Shown here one piece after another: positions 8,967 through 16,953 of a stretch of 64,000 nt of DNA. Below the pieces are notes generated by a model that made no database searches, had not been told where the DNA came from, and saw only the letters and a program-made list of their open reading frames with translations. Position 1 is the first letter of the stretch. Every line of letters begins with the position of its first letter. Origin of the DNA: Flavobacterium reichenbachii (lineage in GTDB: Bacteria; Bacteroidota; Bacteroidia; Flavobacteriales; Flavobacteriaceae). The stretch lies in the NCBI RefSeq assembly GCF_002217435.1, contig NZ_MUHF01000027.1, positions 1-64,000 of the forward strand. The letters run 5' to 3'. The translations under genes were made by a program, and so were the position numbers.

Positions 8967-10073
8967 TTATTCTAAAACCAATTCTGCTAACGCTTCTTTG
9001 GTAAAGCCTTTTAGCTCATCTGTTTTTCCTGCTTTAATTTTAGCTGCCCAGTTCGGGTCAGATAATAGAGGTCTTCCAACGGCAACCAAATCAAAATCGC
9101 CTCTGTCAAAACGTCTGTTTAATTCTTCTAAAGAAGTTGGTTGTGAACTTTCTCCGGCAAATGCACCAAAGAAATCACCAGAAAGCCCAACAGAACCAAC
9201 TGTAATTGTTGGCGCTCCAGTTACTTTTTTAGCCCATCCTGCAAAATTCAAATCAGAATCTTCAAATTCAGGTTCCCAGAATCTGCGTTGTGAAGCATGT
9301 ATAATATCAACTCCGGCATCTACAAGAGGAGTAAGCCAAGCTTCTAATTCCTGCGGATTTTTTGCCAGTTTATAATTGTAATCAGAAGGTTTAAATTGAG
9401 AAAAGCGCATAATAACAGCAAAATCATTTCCCACTTGTTTTCTAATTTCTTTTACCACTTCAATAGCAAAACGGTTACGTTCCGGTAATGTTTTTCCGCC
9501 GTAAATATCTTCACGTAAATTAGTTTCAGCTCTAAAAAACTGGTCAATTAAATAACCATGGGCACCGTGAATTTCGATTGTATCAAAACCTAATCTTTTT
9601 GCATCAGCAGCAGCTTTTCCAAAAGCAATAATAGTATCTTCAATATCTTTTTCAGACATCGCAATTCCGTTTCTAAAATCAGGTCTGTTTAATCCAGAAG
9701 GACCTTCAAAAGGAACGGGAGGAACCCACCCAGAATGGTGATTATCCATAATTCCCATATGCCAGATCTGCGGTCCCATTTGTCCGCCCGCAGCGTGAAC
9801 TTCGTCAATTACTTTCTTCCATCCGTTTAGAGCTAAATCTCCGTGAAAATGCGGTACATTAGCATCATTAGAAGAAGATTTTCTGTCGATAACAGTTCCT
9901 TCAGACAATATTAATCCAACTTCTCCTGCAGCTCTTTTTTCGTAGTAAGCTGCTACATCTTCGGTTGGAACTCCGTTTGGAGAAAATGAGCGCGTCATTG
10001 GCGCCATTACGATTCGGTTTTTAAGATTTAACGTTTTTAAGTTAAATGGCGAAAACAGGTTGTTTGTACTCAT
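8967..10073 (-). CDS. NADH:flavin oxidoreductase, Old Yellow Enzyme family
   Basis: This 368-residue cytoplasmic FMN enzyme reduces activated C=C bonds (enones) or nitro groups with NAD(P)H. Family marks are RIVMAPMTRSFSPNGVP near the N-terminus, PQIWHMG, GFDTIEIHGAHGYLIDQFF in the barrel, and VAVGRPLLSDPNW near the end (phosphate binding). Its length is normal. It is the second gene of a two-gene operon, starting 7 bp after the ArsR-type regulator. This arrangement suggests induction by electrophiles or quinones, as with nemA of E. coli, but the inducer is not shown by the sequence. Confidence 0.9.
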   Translation of the reverse strand: MSTNNLFSPFNLKTLNLKNRIVMAPMTRSFSPNGVPTEDVAAYYEKRAAGEVGLILSEGTVIDRKSSSNDANVPHFHGDLALNGWKKVIDEVHAAGGQMGPQIWHMGIMDNHHSGWVPPVPFEGPSGLNRPDFRNGIAMSEKDIEDTIIAFGKAAADAKRLGFDTIEIHGAHGYLIDQFFRAETNLREDIYGGKTLPERNRFAIEVVKEIRKQVGNDFAVIMRFSQFKPSDYNYKLAKNPQELEAWLTPLVDAGVDIIHASQRRFWEPEFEDSDLNFAGWAKKVTGAPTITVGSVGLSGDFFGAFAGESSQPTSLEELNRRFDRGDFDLVAVGRPLLSDPNWAAKIKAGKTDELKGFTKEALAELVLE

Positions 10074-10080
10074 AGTAATT

Positions 10081-10383
10081 TTACAAATTTGATTGAATTA
10101 ATTTACTGAGTGCTTCAAAGGCACCTTCGTTGCGTTTATAGTAAGTCCATTGGCCAACACGTTTTGCTTCGATGAAACCAGCACGTTGTAAAATAGACAA
10201 GTATTCAGAAACTGTCGATTGTGTTAAGCCGGCTTTGGCCTGAATCTGCCCAACACAAACTCCATGTTCAAATCCTGCATGCTGGAGTTGATCCGGAAAG
10301 TTAATTTCGGGTTCTTTGAGCCATTCCAGCATTTGCAATCTGGACTTATTGGACAATGCTTTAAATATTTCTATAGCTTCCAT
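10081..10383 (-). CDS. ArsR-family winged-helix repressor of the OYE operon
   Basis: The 100-residue protein is a single winged-helix domain: ALSNKSRLQMLEWL (helices 1-2), QIQAKAGLTQSTVSEYLSIL (recognition helix) and GQWTYYKRNE (wing). It lacks the ELCVC metal box of ArsR/SmtB, so metal sensing is unlikely. Its only cysteine, Cys43 in HGVCVGQ, sits just before the HTH and might sense electrophiles; this is inference. It is predicted to repress its own operon through the palindrome at 10393-10412. The ATG lies four bases from a -7 element, which predicts a leaderless mRNA. Confidence 0.88.
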   Translation of the reverse strand: MEAIEIFKALSNKSRLQMLEWLKEPEINFPDQLQHAGFEHGVCVGQIQAKAGLTQSTVSEYLSILQRAGFIEAKRVGQWTYYKRNEGAFEALSKLIQSNL

Positions 10384-10387
10384 GCTG

Positions 10388-10417
10388 CAAATATATCGAC
10401 TTTTCCCGATATACCAA
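10388..10417 (-). promoter_or_regulatory. Promoter of the arsR-OYE operon
   Basis: On the minus strand, TTG (10417-10415), a 19-nt spacer and TATATTTG (10395-10388) match the Flavobacterium consensus TTG-N17-23-TAnnTTTG. Only four bases separate it from the ATG at 10383. Confidence 0.8.
10393..10412. promoter_or_regulatory. Putative ArsR operator
   Basis: The perfect inverted repeat ATATCG-N8-CGATAT lies in the spacer and over the -7 element of the operon promoter. Repressor binding here would block RNA polymerase. Assignment to the adjacent ArsR-type protein is inferred from position. Confidence 0.65.
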
Positions 10418-10633
10418 TTTAAAGAAATTTTTTTAGCAAAAAATTAAGATGCAGGAGGTAAAAAGTAGAAGATTTTAGTAAAGAAAATTTATATTTGCTT
10501 TGTATTAATCTTGCAGAGTTTAACACAAACACGTCATTTTTACGAAGAAGAAATCATATTAGCAGATAGATATATATTTATGATCTTCTTTGAGGATTTT
10601 GAATTTGATTCTACTTCATTAAAATGATAAAAA

Positions 10634-10690
10634 ATGAAAAAACAGCAAGATTTTAAGCAAGCCCCAATAAATAACTTAATCATACTATGA
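10634..10690 (+). CDS. Possible 18-codon leader ORF upstream of the thioredoxin gene
   Basis: A short frame (MKKQQDFKQAPINNLIIL) ends in a TGA that overlaps the next ATG as ATGA. The overlap is typical of translational coupling, but such a short ORF can occur by chance. It lies in a 303-bp gap (10384-10686) that otherwise holds only the divergent arsR promoter. Confidence 0.25.
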   Translation: MKKQQDFKQAPINNLIIL

Positions 10691-11178
10691 AGAAAACTGT
10701 ACTTATTTTAGGATTTTTATTTTGCATAATTACGAGTTCACAAGCTCAGGTTGTAGGAACAGATGTTGGTGATATTGCACCAGAAATTGATCTTCCTGAT
10801 GCAAAAGGAAATATGATTGCGCTGTCGTCTTTAAGAGGCTCAATTGTTTTGGTTGATTTTTGGGCTTCCTGGTGCGGACCCTGCATTAAAGAACAGCCTG
10901 GATTAATAAAACTGCACAATACTTATCTGGATAAATTTTCGATTTACGGAGTTTCTATGGATACGAAGAAACCGCTTTGGACGGGTGCAATCGCAAAAGC
11001 AAAATTACCTTGGACAAATGTAAGCGATTTGAAATATTGGAAATCTCCGGTGATTGGAGATTATATGCTGCAATCGGTGCCGCTTAATTTTCTGTTGGAT
11101 AAAAACGGAATTATCTTAGCAAAAAACATTCACGGAAAAGCTTTGGAAGATATGGTTAACGGCTTGTTGGTTAAGTAA
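10687..11178 (+). CDS. TlpA-like thioredoxin-fold protein
   Basis: This 163-residue periplasmic protein has a signal peptide (residues 1-20, ending SSQA). It is an AhpC/TlpA-type thioredoxin domain with DFWASWCGPC; the active cysteines are Cys63 and Cys66. The cis-proline segment is SVPLNFLLD. It is expected to reduce disulfides or act in cytochrome c or envelope maintenance. No DsbD or cytochrome assembly gene is nearby, so the partner is unknown. Its length fits a stand-alone TlpA domain. Confidence 0.85.
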   Translation: MKKTVLILGFLFCIITSSQAQVVGTDVGDIAPEIDLPDAKGNMIALSSLRGSIVLVDFWASWCGPCIKEQPGLIKLHNTYLDKFSIYGVSMDTKKPLWTGAIAKAKLPWTNVSDLKYWKSPVIGDYMLQSVPLNFLLDKNGIILAKNIHGKALEDMVNGLLVK

Positions 11179-11188
11179 ATATCATTAA

Positions 11189-11548
11189 ATGAAATTTCAC
11201 AATTTATGTATAGGTACCAATGGCTCTTTTGAAGTTTATCAAAAGATAACTAATTTATTAGGTGTAAATCCTAATGAAGAAGAAGGTTTTGAAATATGGA
11301 CTTATCAAGTTGTAACTTATGAAGAAGATGAGTATTTTGATTATATAAATGCGTTTTTAAATTTGCTGGAACCAAACTTCGAAAAACTTAAGGATTTAAA
11401 TATTTATCAAGAAGATGTAACTATTTGGCTTTTTTATGAATATGAAAAACAATGCTCAATGTCATTTAATCCGCAAGAAACGAAAAGATTGGGAGAAAGT
11501 GGAGTCTCATTGAATATTGATTGTATAAAGAAAGAAATTTATAAATAA
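11189..11548 (+). CDS. Small DUF4279-like protein
   Basis: The 119-residue soluble acidic protein has no signal peptide. The layout (two-residue-motif start, ITNLLGVNPNEEEGFEIWTYQ, central helix around LLEPNFEKLKDL, and a C-terminal SGVSLNIDC strand) resembles DUF4279, a family often found near toxin-immunity loci. The match is by eye and only moderate. It begins 10 bp after the thioredoxin stop, so they may be co-transcribed, although the functions look unrelated. Confidence 0.5.
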   Translation: MKFHNLCIGTNGSFEVYQKITNLLGVNPNEEEGFEIWTYQVVTYEEDEYFDYINAFLNLLEPNFEKLKDLNIYQEDVTIWLFYEYEKQCSMSFNPQETKRLGESGVSLNIDCIKKEIYK

Positions 11549-11603
11549 AAACAACATTGACTTTAAAATAAGGCAATTTTAAAAAACAATATTTTAAAGT
11601 AAA

Positions 11604-12077
11604 ATGAAATCAAAACTCAGTATAACAGAATTCAGAGCGAGATTAAATAACAATATAGAAATTGGTTCTGTAAAAGTAAAATTAAGTACGTTTAGATTAT
11701 TTCCTAGATTTGGAGGATCAAAGCCTTTTTATGGTCATTTTGATGATACTGATTTTCGTTTAACCCTAAATTCAGAACTATCACCAACAATTTTTGTTGT
11801 AAAAGGAAAATATAAAAGTGTTGATAATTTACTTAAATTAGATTACATAGTTGAACCAAACAGTAAATTTCAGTCGATTTGGGTGGAATATTTTCCAATA
11901 GTTTTAATTGTTGCGATTAATTTATTTTTTCTTTTTTTTGGAAAAGGTTTACGAAGAGCTTCTACAATTGTCAACTTGTTTTTACTTTTTATGGCTTTTT
12001 ATTCCAGATGGAAAGAGAATAGAAAAAAGAAAAAATTAGAGCAAAAATTTTTAAGGATTTTTGAGATAATAGAATAA
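11604..12077 (+). CDS. Unknown two-helix membrane protein
   Basis: I do not recognise this 157-residue protein. Residues 1-90 are soluble and strand-rich, with no signal peptide. Two hydrophobic segments follow near 93-110 (YFPIVLIVAINLFFLFF) and 119-132 (IVNLFLLFMAF), then a lysine-rich tail (RKKKKLEQK). The ATG at 11604 is the first in frame. It sits between two other unknown genes in a particularly AT-rich stretch, which suggests an accessory cluster. Confidence 0.6.
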   Translation: MKSKLSITEFRARLNNNIEIGSVKVKLSTFRLFPRFGGSKPFYGHFDDTDFRLTLNSELSPTIFVVKGKYKSVDNLLKLDYIVEPNSKFQSIWVEYFPIVLIVAINLFFLFFGKGLRRASTIVNLFLLFMAFYSRWKENRKKKKLEQKFLRIFEIIE

Positions 12078-12098
12078 GAAAATCAATCTGGAATTTCT

Positions 12099-12144
12099 AA
12101 CCTGAAACCTGAAACCTGAAACAAAGAAAACCTGAAACAAACCT
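12099..12144. repeat. CCTGAAA tandem repeat
   Basis: Three head-to-tail copies of the 7-mer CCTGAAA are followed by AAGAAAACCTGAAACAAACC. The same word recurs at 13290-13405, 16918-16947 and 57339-57399. Confidence 0.8.
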
Positions 12145-12183
12145 TTAGAAAAATAATTCTAAACAAAGTCATCAAAAAAATAA

Positions 12184-13275
12184 ATGGAAGAGAATTTAAA
12201 AATTTACGAAAAGACAATTAAGAAAAAACATAGTTTCGCTTCACCAAAATTTACAGAAGAATTTCGTACCGCATTGAGTAAAACAGTTTTTATTCCTATC
12301 GCTGAAAAAACAATTTCAAAATTAGATTGGGATATCGTCTATAAAAACGAAAACTCAATCGAGGCAAAAAGAAAAGTAAGCTCATTTGGACTTGATCAAT
12401 ACACTGAAACAGTTACGATAACGTATAATCACGGAAATGTTGAAGTAAAAAGCGAATCGTTAGGGAGTGAAATTTGGGATAATGGGCGTAATTCTAAAAG
12501 AGCAAGATTATTTATTTATGCTTTTAAGGAAACTGAAGCTGAATTTGATAAAGAAGCATTAAACGAACTTGAAAGGGAAACTGAAAAGAAAAATAATTGG
12601 GACGATTATATAGTTCCAGAAGATTTACCACAGCCCAACGAAGTAAAAAAGAAAAATTTTTCAATTTTACTAATTGGAGGTTTGTTTATCTCGTTATTGC
12701 TTGGTTTTATAGTAGCAGAACTTTCAGTACATTTTATATATTTTATTGGAGTTTATGAGGTTTTAGTTGGAATTGCAATCTCTCTTTTATTGAAACATGT
12801 AATCAAATTGTCCAATTTTACAGAAATACCTAAAATTCAGTATCTTTTAATGGGAATGGTATTTTTGACATACCTTTCAAATCAATATTTTCAAATGGAA
12901 ATTATTTTAAGTGAAAATAATTATGAGAGAATCAGTTTTTTTGAATTTTTAAAAATCAGGCTTGAAGAAGGTTTGACAATAAAAACTTTAAATACAGGAT
13001 GGATTGGGATGATAATAAGCTGGATTCTTCAATTAGTTTTAACCTATTATGTTGCATTTTTACGAGTACTTTCTGTTGTAACCACTTATCAGCTTGAGAG
13101 AATTCCCGTTGAAGTTTTAGATTTCAGTACGTACCATTTTATAAAAGGAAAATCTGAAGTTGAAGTTAGAAATGAACTTTCTCAGAAAGGTTGGGCAACA
13201 ATCGAAAATCAAGATGAAGTTTTTGAGGCACTTGGTGCAGTTTATGGAAAAATAGAATTGATTAGATTAAAATAA
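12184..13275 (+). CDS. Unknown membrane protein
   Basis: This 363-residue protein has no recognised family. The N-terminal ~150 residues are soluble and mixed alpha/beta (KLDWDIVYKNENSIEAKRK...). They are followed by five or so hydrophobic segments between ~155 and 295, including ILLIGGLFISLLLGFIVA and IQYLLMGMVFLTYL, and a soluble C-terminal tail. It may function with the two preceding unknown genes, but a 106-bp repeat-bearing gap separates it from them. Confidence 0.65.
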   Translation: MEENLKIYEKTIKKKHSFASPKFTEEFRTALSKTVFIPIAEKTISKLDWDIVYKNENSIEAKRKVSSFGLDQYTETVTITYNHGNVEVKSESLGSEIWDNGRNSKRARLFIYAFKETEAEFDKEALNELERETEKKNNWDDYIVPEDLPQPNEVKKKNFSILLIGGLFISLLLGFIVAELSVHFIYFIGVYEVLVGIAISLLLKHVIKLSNFTEIPKIQYLLMGMVFLTYLSNQYFQMEIILSENNYERISFFEFLKIRLEEGLTIKTLNTGWIGMIISWILQLVLTYYVAFLRVLSVVTTYQLERIPVEVLDFSTYHFIKGKSEVEVRNELSQKGWATIENQDEVFEALGAVYGKIELIRLK

Positions 13276-13289
13276 TATTTTAAGTTTTT

Positions 13290-13405
13290 TGTTTCAAGTT
13301 TCAGGTTTCAAGTTTTGCAAAACTTTGCGTTCATTGTGTTAACCTTTGCGATCTGTGCGGTTAAATTAAAGGCAAAGCATATCAACCTGAAACAAAGAAA
13401 ACCTT
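13290..13405. repeat. Composite repeat: CTTTGCG core flanked by inverted CCTGAAAC arms
   Basis: TTTCAAGTTTCAGGTTTCAAG lies on the left and AACCTGAAACAAAGAAAACC on the right, in inverted orientation. Between them stand ACTTTGCG, CCTTTGCG and GTGCGGTTAAA words of a second repeat family. It looks like two repeat types assembled as one unit. Confidence 0.7.
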
Positions 13406-13410
13406 AAACA

Positions 13411-13440
13411 AAAAAAGTCCATTATAATGGACTTTTTTTT
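13411..13440. terminator. Bidirectional terminator
   Basis: The 12-bp palindrome arms AAAAGTCCATTA / TAATGGACTTTT are flanked by A and T runs between two convergent genes. Confidence 0.9.
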
Positions 13441-13442
13441 AA

Positions 13443-13826
13443 TTATTCTTCTTCTGTACTTGCCTTTTTAACGCCTCCAAAACTCGTTTTCATCATTTCT
13501 CTAATCTGGAATTGTGTTTTATTTCTCGTAACATTCTTCCATTCTTTTAAATCGTAAATATGTATTCCGTCCGAATATGGATTGGTAACAAATGAAATTC
13601 TCGAAATAGTATACTTATAGTATTTTAATTCCTGAGAAACATGACGATCCGGAACTACAATAAGAATGTTTTCCCATTTTAAAAAATCCTTTGGGATATC
13701 ATCTCTTTCTAGTAATCCGAGAGATTCAAAAAAAGCATTGATCTTTTGATCATTAAGTTGGTTTATCTTATGATCAATAGTTTTAAATGTGCTATGAAGT
13801 CTATTTTCATTAATAATAGCACTCAT
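13443..13826 (-). CDS. Unknown small soluble protein
   Basis: This 127-residue protein has no signal peptide or membrane segment and I cannot name its family. It is a mix of helix (residues 1-45) and strands (LIVVPDRHVSQ, YTISRISFVTNPY), ending in a charged tail with a three-glutamate end. The gene is monocistronic, with a shared terminator directly downstream. The real-gene call rests on length, codon use and clean boundaries. Confidence 0.6.
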   Translation of the reverse strand: MSAIINENRLHSTFKTIDHKINQLNDQKINAFFESLGLLERDDIPKDFLKWENILIVVPDRHVSQELKYYKYTISRISFVTNPYSDGIHIYDLKEWKNVTRNKTQFQIREMMKTSFGGVKKASTEEE

Positions 13827-14032
13827 GATAATTGTCTTTTTTATTATATTTTAATATAAAGTTACATCAAAAGAGATTGAATTTTAAAATTTAAACCGCA
13901 TAGAATGATTCTAAATTTTAAAACGTGTTTTCTTCTCTATTTTTACGGCATAGTAATTAGGTTTTGATAAAATACTATTAATATTTTTTCATTAAAAGCT
14001 TTAATTTTATCCTTCTAACTACCACCACATTT

Positions 14033-16852
14033 ATGAAAACTATTTTTACCAAAAAATTATTGCTCTCGTTTATTTTTTTAGTGTCCAGTTTTGCATTTGC
14101 ACAAAAACCGGTGAGAGAATTGATACTGCTGGATAAAGACTGGCGATTTTCTTTTGGTCATTTGTACGACACTCAAAAAGATTTTGGTCATGCCGAAGGT
14201 TATTTTTCCTATTTAACCAAAACCGGATTTGGCGATGGTCCCGCAGCTCCGGGATTTGACGATCGTGCCTGGAGAAAACTGGATTTACCGCACGATTGGG
14301 CAGTAGAACAGCCTTTTAGCAAAAACGGAAGTTTCAGCCACGGATTTAAAACTTCGGGTAAAAATTTTCCTGAGAAAAGCATTGGCTGGTACAGAAAGAA
14401 GATCAATATTACAGAAAAGGATCTGGGACGAATTATTTCTCTAAAATTTGATGGTGTATTTAGAAATTCAAAAGTGTTTTTTAACGGGCATTTTCTGGGA
14501 ACACAAGAAAGCGGTTATAACGGATTTGAATATGATGTTACGGCATATGTAAATTATGGAGGCGAAAACACAATTGTTGTCCGCGTTGATGCTTCTATGG
14601 AAGAAGGCTGGTTTTATGAAGGAGCCGGAATTTACAGGCACGTTTATCTGCAGAAAACAAATCCGATTCATATTGTTCAAAATGGAACTTATGTGACCAC
14701 AGTGATAGAAAATAATACTGCAGAAATAACTATAGAAACCACACTAGAAAACAAAGGGAATTATAAAGGTCCGATTAAAGTTGTACAAACAATTGTTGAT
14801 AAAAATGGAGTAGAATATACACAACTTTCGGAGCAGTTTGCAGCACCGGATTTTTATAAAACAACAAAACATCTTGTAAAAATTAAACCCGATAAGCCAA
14901 TTTTTTTATGGAGTATTGAGACTCCTGATTTATACGAATTGATTACTGAGGTGGTGCAAGATGGAAAAAATATTGATGTTTACAAAACAACTTTCGGAAT
15001 CAGATCTATGCGGTTTGATGCAGAAAAAGGTTTCTTTTTGAATGGAAAACCATTAAAACTTAAAGGAACAAACAATCATCAGGATCATGCGGGAATTGGT
15101 ACGGCGCTGCCAGATGATATTCAATATTACAGAATTAAGAAATTAAAAGAAATGGGTTCCAATGCCTACCGTTGTTCGCACCATCCGCCAACACCGGAAT
15201 TGCTTGATGCCTGCGATAAACTCGGAATGCTGGTAATTGACGAAACGCGATTAATGGGAATTAACGATTATCATCTCAATGATTTAAAACGAATGATTGA
15301 ACGGGACCGCAATCATCCAAGTATTTTCTGCTGGTCTGTAGGTAATGAAGAATGGAATATTGAAGGCGGTATTGCAGGTGAGAGAATTACAAATGTAATG
15401 CAGCATTTTGCAAAAAGTATAGATTCTACACGACCAGTTACGGTAGGAATAAGCAGTGGTTTTAAAAGTGGTATTTCGTCGGTTGTAGAAATTATGGGTT
15501 ACAATTATCTCGGAAACGGTGATATCGATGCGCATAGAAATCAATTTAAACAGCAGCCGGGAATGGGAACAGAGGAAGGTTCTACTTTTGCAACGCGAGG
15601 TGTTTATTTTACTGATGAAGCAAAACAGTATCAAAGTGCTTACGATAAAAAACCGCGTCCGACTTTTTACAGTATTGAAGAAGGATGGAAATTTTATGCC
15701 GAAAGACCTTATCTGGCCGGAATGTTTATCTGGACAGGTTTTGATTATCGCGGTGAACCAACTCCGTATGGCTGGCCTTCGGTTACGTCTTATTTCGGAA
15801 TGATGGATGTATGCGGCTTCCCGAAAGACAATGTATATTATTTAAAATCATGGTGGGGAAATGAACCTGTTTTGCATTTGCTTCCGCATTGGAACTGGAC
15901 TGGCTCGGAAGGAAAAGAAATTGAGGTTTGGGCGTATTCGAATTGTGATGAAGTGGAGCTTTTCTTAAACAATAAGAGTTTTGGCAAAAAGAAAATGGAA
16001 CAAAACGGACATCTGGAATGGAAAGTAAATTATAAACCGGGAACTCTGAAAGCAGTCGGTTATAAAAATGGCAAAAAAATATTGACAGAAATCCAGAAAA
16101 CTACAGGAAAATCAGAAAGCATAAATTTATCTGTCGATAAAGAAAACTATTCTGGGAAAGTTTCAGTTGTAACGGTTGAAACTCTGGATAAAAATGATCT
16201 GCATGTGCCAACGGACAATGATGAAATTACATTTTCTATAAAAGGAGGAAAAATTTTAGGTGTAGGAAACGGCGATCCGACTTCGTTAGAAAAAGATCAG
16301 TTTATTGATGCTGTTTCTTTGGTTGCAATAACAAATCTGCAGGAACAAAAAGGAACAAATGCTCTTCCTCAACAACTTTCAAATTATGAAGAAAAGGAGT
16401 GGAGAGAAGCTTTTAAAGATCGTGATTATAAAAAACAAGCACCGTCTTATATTTATAGAGGAGAATTTGATTTAAATAATGTTTCACCGTCAAATGTTAT
16501 TAGTTTCTTTTATAAGAAAATCGGAGTAGAAACTGTCGTTTTTATTAACGGAAATAAAATTGAACCAAGCGCAGAGGACCCTCAAAAATATGCTTTGAAT
16601 CCGGCAATTTTAAAAGAAGGTAAAAACTCAATTTATATTGCTGCAACACCTTTACAAAAAATAAAAGACTGGGATGTAATGAATACAGATCCCGGAATTA
16701 TTCAGGTTATTACTCCGGCTGAATCTTGGAAAAGAAAGCTTTTTAATGGATACGCCCAGATCATTATTCAAAAAGATGAAAATACAGCTGAAGTTCTCTT
16801 AACTGCTTCTGGCAAAGGATTACGAACTGGAAAATTAATTATTAAAAATTAG
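14033..16852 (+). CDS. Glycoside hydrolase family 2, beta-galactosidase type
   Basis: This 939-residue secreted or periplasmic enzyme has a signal peptide (ends SFAFAQ). Layout: sugar-binding jelly roll (~25-215), immunoglobulin-like sandwich (~220-320), TIM barrel (~325-620), then extra C-terminal domains (~640-939). The acid/base is expected at Glu439 (WSVGNEEW) and the nucleophile at Glu514 (GMGTEEGSTFATRG, as in other Bacteroidota GH2 enzymes with this ending). The substrate is probably a beta-galactoside or related glycan. It stands alone without SusCD or a sulfatase nearby, so it may serve a distant utilisation locus. Confidence 0.9.
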   Translation: MKTIFTKKLLLSFIFLVSSFAFAQKPVRELILLDKDWRFSFGHLYDTQKDFGHAEGYFSYLTKTGFGDGPAAPGFDDRAWRKLDLPHDWAVEQPFSKNGSFSHGFKTSGKNFPEKSIGWYRKKINITEKDLGRIISLKFDGVFRNSKVFFNGHFLGTQESGYNGFEYDVTAYVNYGGENTIVVRVDASMEEGWFYEGAGIYRHVYLQKTNPIHIVQNGTYVTTVIENNTAEITIETTLENKGNYKGPIKVVQTIVDKNGVEYTQLSEQFAAPDFYKTTKHLVKIKPDKPIFLWSIETPDLYELITEVVQDGKNIDVYKTTFGIRSMRFDAEKGFFLNGKPLKLKGTNNHQDHAGIGTALPDDIQYYRIKKLKEMGSNAYRCSHHPPTPELLDACDKLGMLVIDETRLMGINDYHLNDLKRMIERDRNHPSIFCWSVGNEEWNIEGGIAGERITNVMQHFAKSIDSTRPVTVGISSGFKSGISSVVEIMGYNYLGNGDIDAHRNQFKQQPGMGTEEGSTFATRGVYFTDEAKQYQSAYDKKPRPTFYSIEEGWKFYAERPYLAGMFIWTGFDYRGEPTPYGWPSVTSYFGMMDVCGFPKDNVYYLKSWWGNEPVLHLLPHWNWTGSEGKEIEVWAYSNCDEVELFLNNKSFGKKKMEQNGHLEWKVNYKPGTLKAVGYKNGKKILTEIQKTTGKSESINLSVDKENYSGKVSVVTVETLDKNDLHVPTDNDEITFSIKGGKILGVGNGDPTSLEKDQFIDAVSLVAITNLQEQKGTNALPQQLSNYEEKEWREAFKDRDYKKQAPSYIYRGEFDLNNVSPSNVISFFYKKIGVETVVFINGNKIEPSAEDPQKYALNPAILKEGKNSIYIAATPLQKIKDWDVMNTDPGIIQVITPAESWKRKLFNGYAQIIIQKDENTAEVLLTASGKGLRTGKLIIKN

Positions 16853-16870
16853 TTTCAAATTTTATTTTTA

Positions 16871-16900
16871 AACCCGACAGGTTTTTAAAACTGTCGGGTT
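16871..16900. terminator. Bidirectional terminator
   Basis: AACCCGACAG / CTGTCGGGTT forms a 10-bp perfect stem with a 10-nt loop between the convergent GH2 and SMP-30-like genes. Confidence 0.85.
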
Positions 16901-16917
16901 TACTTTGCAGTAAAACA

Positions 16918-16947
16918 ACCTGAAACCTGAAACCTGAAACCTGAAAC
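16918..16947. repeat. CCTGAAA tandem repeat, four copies
   Basis: Four head-to-tail copies of the 7-mer CCTGAAA end just before the stop codon of the SMP-30-like gene. They are related to the copies at 12099, 13290 and 57339. Confidence 0.85.
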
Positions 16948-16953
16948 AAAAAA

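Noticed and set aside
15284..15634. 116-codon minus-strand frame inside the GH2 gene
   Set aside because: It lies wholly antisense to a conserved enzyme and has no recognisable domain.
16918..16947. Tandem 7-mers as a possible CRISPR array
   Set aside because: The units are contiguous with no spacers, only 7 bp long, and no cas gene is present.
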